NCBI GenBank assembly: GCA_023430425.1
Contig: JAEZAR010000025.1
Coordinates: 1 to 7,091 of the forward strand
DNA: 7,091 bases
Reading direction: 5' to 3'
DNA from: Actinomycetes bacterium
Lineage (GTDB): Bacteria; Actinomycetota; Actinomycetes; Actinomycetales; Cellulomonadaceae
Positions 3,863 to 7,091 of the stretch are shown one piece after another. The first letter of the stretch is position 1; the number at the start of each line of letters is the position of its first letter. The position numbers and the translations under genes are program-made. The notes below the pieces were generated by a model. The model was not told where the DNA came from. It searched no databases and saw only the letters and a program-made list of their open reading frames with translations.

Positions 3863-6800
3863 TCAGCCCTGCAGCGCGGCCTCCGCGGCGAGCGCCCGCT
3901 CCAGGGCCTCCTGGAGCGCCGCCTGCGCCTCGCCGTACGCCGCGAAGTCACCGTCGGCGAGCGCGGCCTGGCCGGCCTCGATCGCGTCCCGGGCGTCCTC
4001 GAGCGCGACGCGCAGCGCCTCGCGTGCGTCGCCGGTGGGCGGCGCCTGCGTCGGCTGGGCGGTCGGCGTGGTCGTGGGCGTCGCCGTCGGCTCAGGCTCC
4101 TCGTCGTCGACCGGGGGCTCGCCGTCGACCGGGGCGTCGGGGACCTCCTCGGCGTCGTCGCCAGGTGTCACGTCCTCGACGCCGGCGTCGCCGCCGAACA
4201 CCTGGTCCAGCGCCTCCGCGAGCGTCTCGGCGAAGCCGATCTCCTCGCCGAACGAGACGAGCACGCGCTGCAGCAGCGGGAACCGCGTGCCGCCCGTGGA
4301 CTGCACGTACACCGGCTGGACGTACAGCAGGCCGCCGCCGACCGGCAGCGTCAGCAGGTTGCCGCTGACCACCGTGGAGTCGCCGAGCTGCAGGACGTTG
4401 AGGCTCTGCGAGACCTCGGGGTTGGAACGGAACGTGTTCTGGACCTGCCCGGGCCCGGGCACCGTCGAGTCGCGGGGCAGCTCGAGCAGACGCATCTGGC
4501 CGTAGCCCTCCCGGCGCACGCCCGCCTCGTTGCCGGGCTCGGCGTCGACCGCGAGGAAGCCGGTGAGCACGTTGCGGTCGGTGTTGCCGCCGGGGATGAA
4601 CACGCTGGTCAGCGAGAAGGTCGGCTCGCTCTGCGTGGGCATCTGGAGGGTCAGGTAGTAGGGCGGCTGGTTGCCGCGCCCGCTCACCGGCTCCTCCGGG
4701 TTCGCCCAGAAGTCCTGCCCCGAGTAGTACTCGGCCGCGGTGTCGACGTGGTACGTCGCGAGCAGGTTGCGCTGCACCTTGAACAGGTCCTCGGGGTAGC
4801 GCAGGTGGCTCATGAGGTCGCCGCTGATGTCGTCCATCGGCCGCAGCACGTTCGGGAACACGTTCATCCACGTCTGCAGCACCGGGTCCTCGGTGTCCCA
4901 CGCGTACAGGACGACCTCGCCCGAGTACGCGTCCACCGTCGCCTTGACCGAGTTGCGCACGTAGTTCACCTGCTGCGGCGCGAGGGCGGCGATGGTCTCC
5001 GAGGTCGCCGTGAGCGCGTCGGTGGTGACCTCCTCGAGCGCGCGGGAGGCGGAGTACGGGTACTGCTCGGCCGTCGTGTACCCGTCGACGATCCACAGCA
5101 CCCGCTCGTCGACGACCGCCGGGTAGACCCGCGTGTCGAGGGTGAGGAACGGGGCCACCTTCGCGACCCGCTCACGCGGGCTGCGGTCGTACAGGACCTG
5201 CGACTCCTCGGTCACGCGCTCGGAGAACAGGATCTCCTCGTCGCCGAACTTCATCGCGAAGAGCAGCTGGTTCCACAGGTTCCCGATGCTCGGACCGGCC
5301 TGCACCTCGTCCGTGGGGAAGGTGGTGTTCACCTGGCCCCCGGGCGCGTCGTCGTCGGGGAAGTCGAGCTCCCACGGCTCCTCGCCCTCGGGGGCGCCGA
5401 CGATCGAGTACTCGGGGCTCTGCTGCCCGAAGTAGATTCGCGGCTCGTAGCTGCCGATCGAGCCCTGGGACGGGATCCCCCCCTCGTAGAACGCCGGGCG
5501 CCCGTCGGTCGCCGTCGTGTTGCCGTACGCGGCGACGACGCCGAAGCCGTGCGTGTACACGCTGTGGTCGTTGACCCACGTGCGCTGCCCGGCACCGAGA
5601 CCGTCGAGGTCGAGCTCACGGACGGCGATGACCGTGTCCCGGGACTCCCCGTCGATGTCGTACCTGTCGACGGACAGGGTGTCGGGGAAGTTGTAGTACT
5701 GCTTGTTCTGCTGGAGCTGGCGGAAGGAGTTGCTCACGATCGCGGGGTCCAGCAGCCGGATGCTCGCCGTCGTCTCCGCGTCCTCGCGCAGCGCGCCCGG
5801 TGTGCCCTCGAGGGTGGCGGCGTACGGCTCCACCTGGACGTCGACGAGCCCGAACGCGGCCTTGGTCGCGTCGATGTTGCGCTGGATGTACTCCGCCTCG
5901 GCCTCCTGGGCGTTCGGCTGCACCTGGAAGCGCTGCACGACGGCGGGGTAGATCCCGCCGATGACGATCGCCGAGACGACCATGAGCCCGACGCCGATGG
6001 CCGGCAGCCGCCAGGTGCCCCGCAGCGCGGCGACGACGAAGAGCACCGCCACGATCGCGGCCACGACGGCCAGGATGATCTTGGACGGCAGGACGGCGTG
6101 GACGTCGGTGAACGAGGCGCCCGCGGCGACGTCTCCGCCCCCGGTGCGGGTGAGGATCGAGTACCGGTCGAGCCAGTAGTTGCCGCCGATGAGCAGCATG
6201 ATCACGGCAGCGGTGATGCCGAGCTGGAGGCGCGCGGCGCGCGTGGTCCGCTCGCCCCCGCCCCCGAACCGCAGGCCGCCGTACAGGTACTGCGTCGCGA
6301 CCGCGGTGATGCCGGAGATGACCGCCACCGCCATGAGGAACGAGACCACGAACCGAACCGCGGGCAGCGTGAACAGGTAGAAGGACAGGTCGATGCCGAA
6401 GTGCGGGTCGACCTCGCCGAACGTCTCGGCGTTGAGGAACAGCAGGACCGTCTGCCACTGGGCCGACGCGGCGAGCCCGCCGAAGAAGCCGAGGACCGCC
6501 GGCGCCGTGATCATCACCAGGCGCCGCAGGGGCTCGATCATCTCGCGGTACTGGTCGAGCGAGGCCTGCTCCGGCGTCGACGGCGCGTACACGGGCCGGG
6601 TGCGGTACGCGACGCTCAGCGAGGCGTACACGGCGCCGGCCATGACCGCGAAGGCGGCGAGGAAGAGCACGGCGCGCGTCAGCCACTCGGTGCGCAGCAC
6701 CTCGAGGTACCCGACGGCGTCGAACCAGAGCCACTCGGTCCAGAGCTGGGCCGTGAGCATGAACAGCACGCCCAGGATGACGAGCACGACCATCGTCGGG

Positions 6801-6865
6801 CCGAGCGCACCACGGCGTCGGCGGGGGCGCGGGGCGGCCGTGCGGGGGGGCGGAGCGAACGTCAC
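3863..6865 (-). CDS. UPF0182 (COG1615) family multi-pass membrane protein
   Basis: From GTG 6865 to TGA 3863-3865 the protein has 1000 residues, the usual size for this actinobacterial family (mycobacterial relatives include Rv3193c and Rv0064). The GTG start is chosen because AGAGGA (6871-6876) lies five bases upstream and the protein then opens MTFAPPPRTA with a basic RPRRRR patch before TM1. The 36 extra codons possible upstream to 6973 are not conserved in style. Seven hydrophobic helices are visible near residues 24-42, 63-87, 115-134, 165-190, 214-230, 261-281 and 288-306. The large outer domain follows, with family hallmarks SVKATVDAYSG (about 638) and HLRYPEDLFKVQ (about 686). Residues about 892-945 are an acidic, Pro/Thr-rich linker. 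Residues 946-1000 form a charged Ala-rich helix. The protein is predicted to sit in the cytoplasmic membrane with its bulk outside. Its biochemical function is unknown. It is intact, with no frameshift. Confidence 0.95.
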   Translation of the reverse strand: MTFAPPPRTAAPRPRRRRGALGPTMVVLVILGVLFMLTAQLWTEWLWFDAVGYLEVLRTEWLTRAVLFLAAFAVMAGAVYASLSVAYRTRPVYAPSTPEQASLDQYREMIEPLRRLVMITAPAVLGFFGGLAASAQWQTVLLFLNAETFGEVDPHFGIDLSFYLFTLPAVRFVVSFLMAVAVISGITAVATQYLYGGLRFGGGGERTTRAARLQLGITAAVIMLLIGGNYWLDRYSILTRTGGGDVAAGASFTDVHAVLPSKIILAVVAAIVAVLFVVAALRGTWRLPAIGVGLMVVSAIVIGGIYPAVVQRFQVQPNAQEAEAEYIQRNIDATKAAFGLVDVQVEPYAATLEGTPGALREDAETTASIRLLDPAIVSNSFRQLQQNKQYYNFPDTLSVDRYDIDGESRDTVIAVRELDLDGLGAGQRTWVNDHSVYTHGFGVVAAYGNTTATDGRPAFYEGGIPSQGSIGSYEPRIYFGQQSPEYSIVGAPEGEEPWELDFPDDDAPGGQVNTTFPTDEVQAGPSIGNLWNQLLFAMKFGDEEILFSERVTEESQVLYDRSPRERVAKVAPFLTLDTRVYPAVVDERVLWIVDGYTTAEQYPYSASRALEEVTTDALTATSETIAALAPQQVNYVRNSVKATVDAYSGEVVLYAWDTEDPVLQTWMNVFPNVLRPMDDISGDLMSHLRYPEDLFKVQRNLLATYHVDTAAEYYSGQDFWANPEEPVSGRGNQPPYYLTLQMPTQSEPTFSLTSVFIPGGNTDRNVLTGFLAVDAEPGNEAGVRREGYGQMRLLELPRDSTVPGPGQVQNTFRSNPEVSQSLNVLQLGDSTVVSGNLLTLPVGGGLLYVQPVYVQSTGGTRFPLLQRVLVSFGEEIGFAETLAEALDQVFGGDAGVEDVTPGDDAEEVPDAPVDGEPPVDDEEPEPTATPTTTPTAQPTQAPPTGDAREALRVALEDARDAIEAGQAALADGDFAAYGEAQAALQEALERALAAEAALQG

Positions 6866-6906
6866 AGAGGTCCTCTTGTCGTCGTGGCGGTGCACCCGGC
6901 CCGCCG

Positions 6907-6920
6907 CGCCACGAGTGGCG
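6907..6920. repeat. Perfect inverted repeat in the UPF0182 upstream region
   Basis: CGCCAC-GA-GTGGCG forms 6-bp arms around two bases, centred about 48 bp before the UPF0182 GTG. It could be an operator for a dimeric regulator or a 5'-leader hairpin. In such GC-rich sequence chance is a serious alternative. No clear -35/-10 pair for the UPF0182 gene was found between 6866 and 7070. Confidence 0.3.
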
Positions 6921-7082
6921 GCACCGGCGCCGGGACGAAGGAGGAACGACCCGGCGGGCCCCCAGGTTCCCACATCGGGGCCGCCGAGGGGCGGGGCGCG
7001 GGAGGTCGCGTGCGCCCGGTGCCCTTGCGGGCGGCCCGGCCTGCGGCCGTCCGTCGCGGGGCGGGGGTGCGACGATGGCGCC

Positions 7083-7091
7083 GTGGACGAC
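7083..7091 (+). CDS. Possible first codons of a divergent gene cut by the window end (leaderless start)
   Basis: GTG-GAC-GAC at the right edge is preceded by GACGAT (7071-7076), a -10-like hexamer ending six bases before the GTG. In actinobacteria such spacing is typical of leaderless mRNAs that begin at the start codon. No -35 and no Shine-Dalgarno sequence are evident. An ATG at 7075 in a different frame is an alternative start. Only three codons are visible, so the product cannot be named. Genes next to UPF0182 in this phylum often encode PDZ-domain proteases or zinc metalloproteases (established context, not seen here). Confidence 0.28.

Noticed and set aside
4092..6734. Long open minus-strand frames of 334 and 372 codons inside the UPF0182 gene
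   Set aside because: They are Arg/Ala/Gly-rich off-frame readings of high-GC coding DNA with no motifs, while the overlapping frame is clearly UPF0182.
6866..6973. UPF0182 start at the ATG 6973
   Set aside because: The extra 36 residues show no family-like sequence. GTG 6865 has an AGAGGA five bases upstream and gives the usual basic N-terminus before TM1.
1..7091. CRISPR array, complete insertion sequence, phage genes or toxin-antitoxin pair
   Set aside because: No regularly spaced repeats, terminal inverted repeats with a transposase, or paired small toxin/antitoxin-like ORFs were seen on either strand.

Overview
The window is high-GC DNA with strong GC bias at third codon positions and actinobacterial-type genes. 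These include an initiator tRNA with a C1:U72 acceptor mismatch, a UPF0182 (COG1615) membrane protein, and a SigE-type sigma factor translationally coupled to a membrane protein. This suggests an actinobacterium, possibly of the Micrococcales/Cellulomonadaceae type. The genus is an inference and cannot be fixed from this sequence alone.

Layout. (1) Positions 1-920 hold the last 24 codons of an apparent ECF sigma factor. It overlaps by four bases (ATGA) a single-pass membrane protein that is probably its partner. (2) Positions about 960-1540 are a scrap zone. A frameshifted, truncated tyrosine integrase fragment runs directly, in the same reading frame, into a truncated ArsR-type winged-helix fragment. 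It looks like the eroded edge of a mobile element. (3) Positions 1507-2952 hold a divergent pair: an imine-reductase-like NAD(P)-dependent oxidoreductase on the minus strand and an HxlR-family regulator on the plus strand. The 120 bp between them contain two copies of a short inverted-repeat motif that are good operator candidates. (4) Positions 2953-3598 hold a hairpin after the regulator, an ambiguous coding scrap and a small helical hypothetical ORF on the minus strand. (5) Positions 3544-3712 hold the initiator tRNA-Met on the minus strand, with a recognisable promoter and a strong 17-bp hairpin terminator. (6) Positions 3863-6865 hold a full-length UPF0182 protein of about 1000 residues on the minus strand. 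(7) Positions 6866-7091 are its upstream region and may contain the first codons of a divergent, possibly leaderless gene at the right edge.

How the parts may work together. The sigma factor and membrane protein are probably one regulatory operon. The HxlR protein probably controls the divergent oxidoreductase in response to a reactive or redox-active compound. The tRNA and UPF0182 genes are core functions. The integrase and ArsR debris lies between the sigma operon and the oxidoreductase and may mark a past insertion followed by decay. I see no CRISPR array, complete insertion sequence or obvious new multi-gene defence system. The most interesting loci are the int/arsR composite, the paired operator motifs, and the 16-bp perfect palindrome at the convergent junction.
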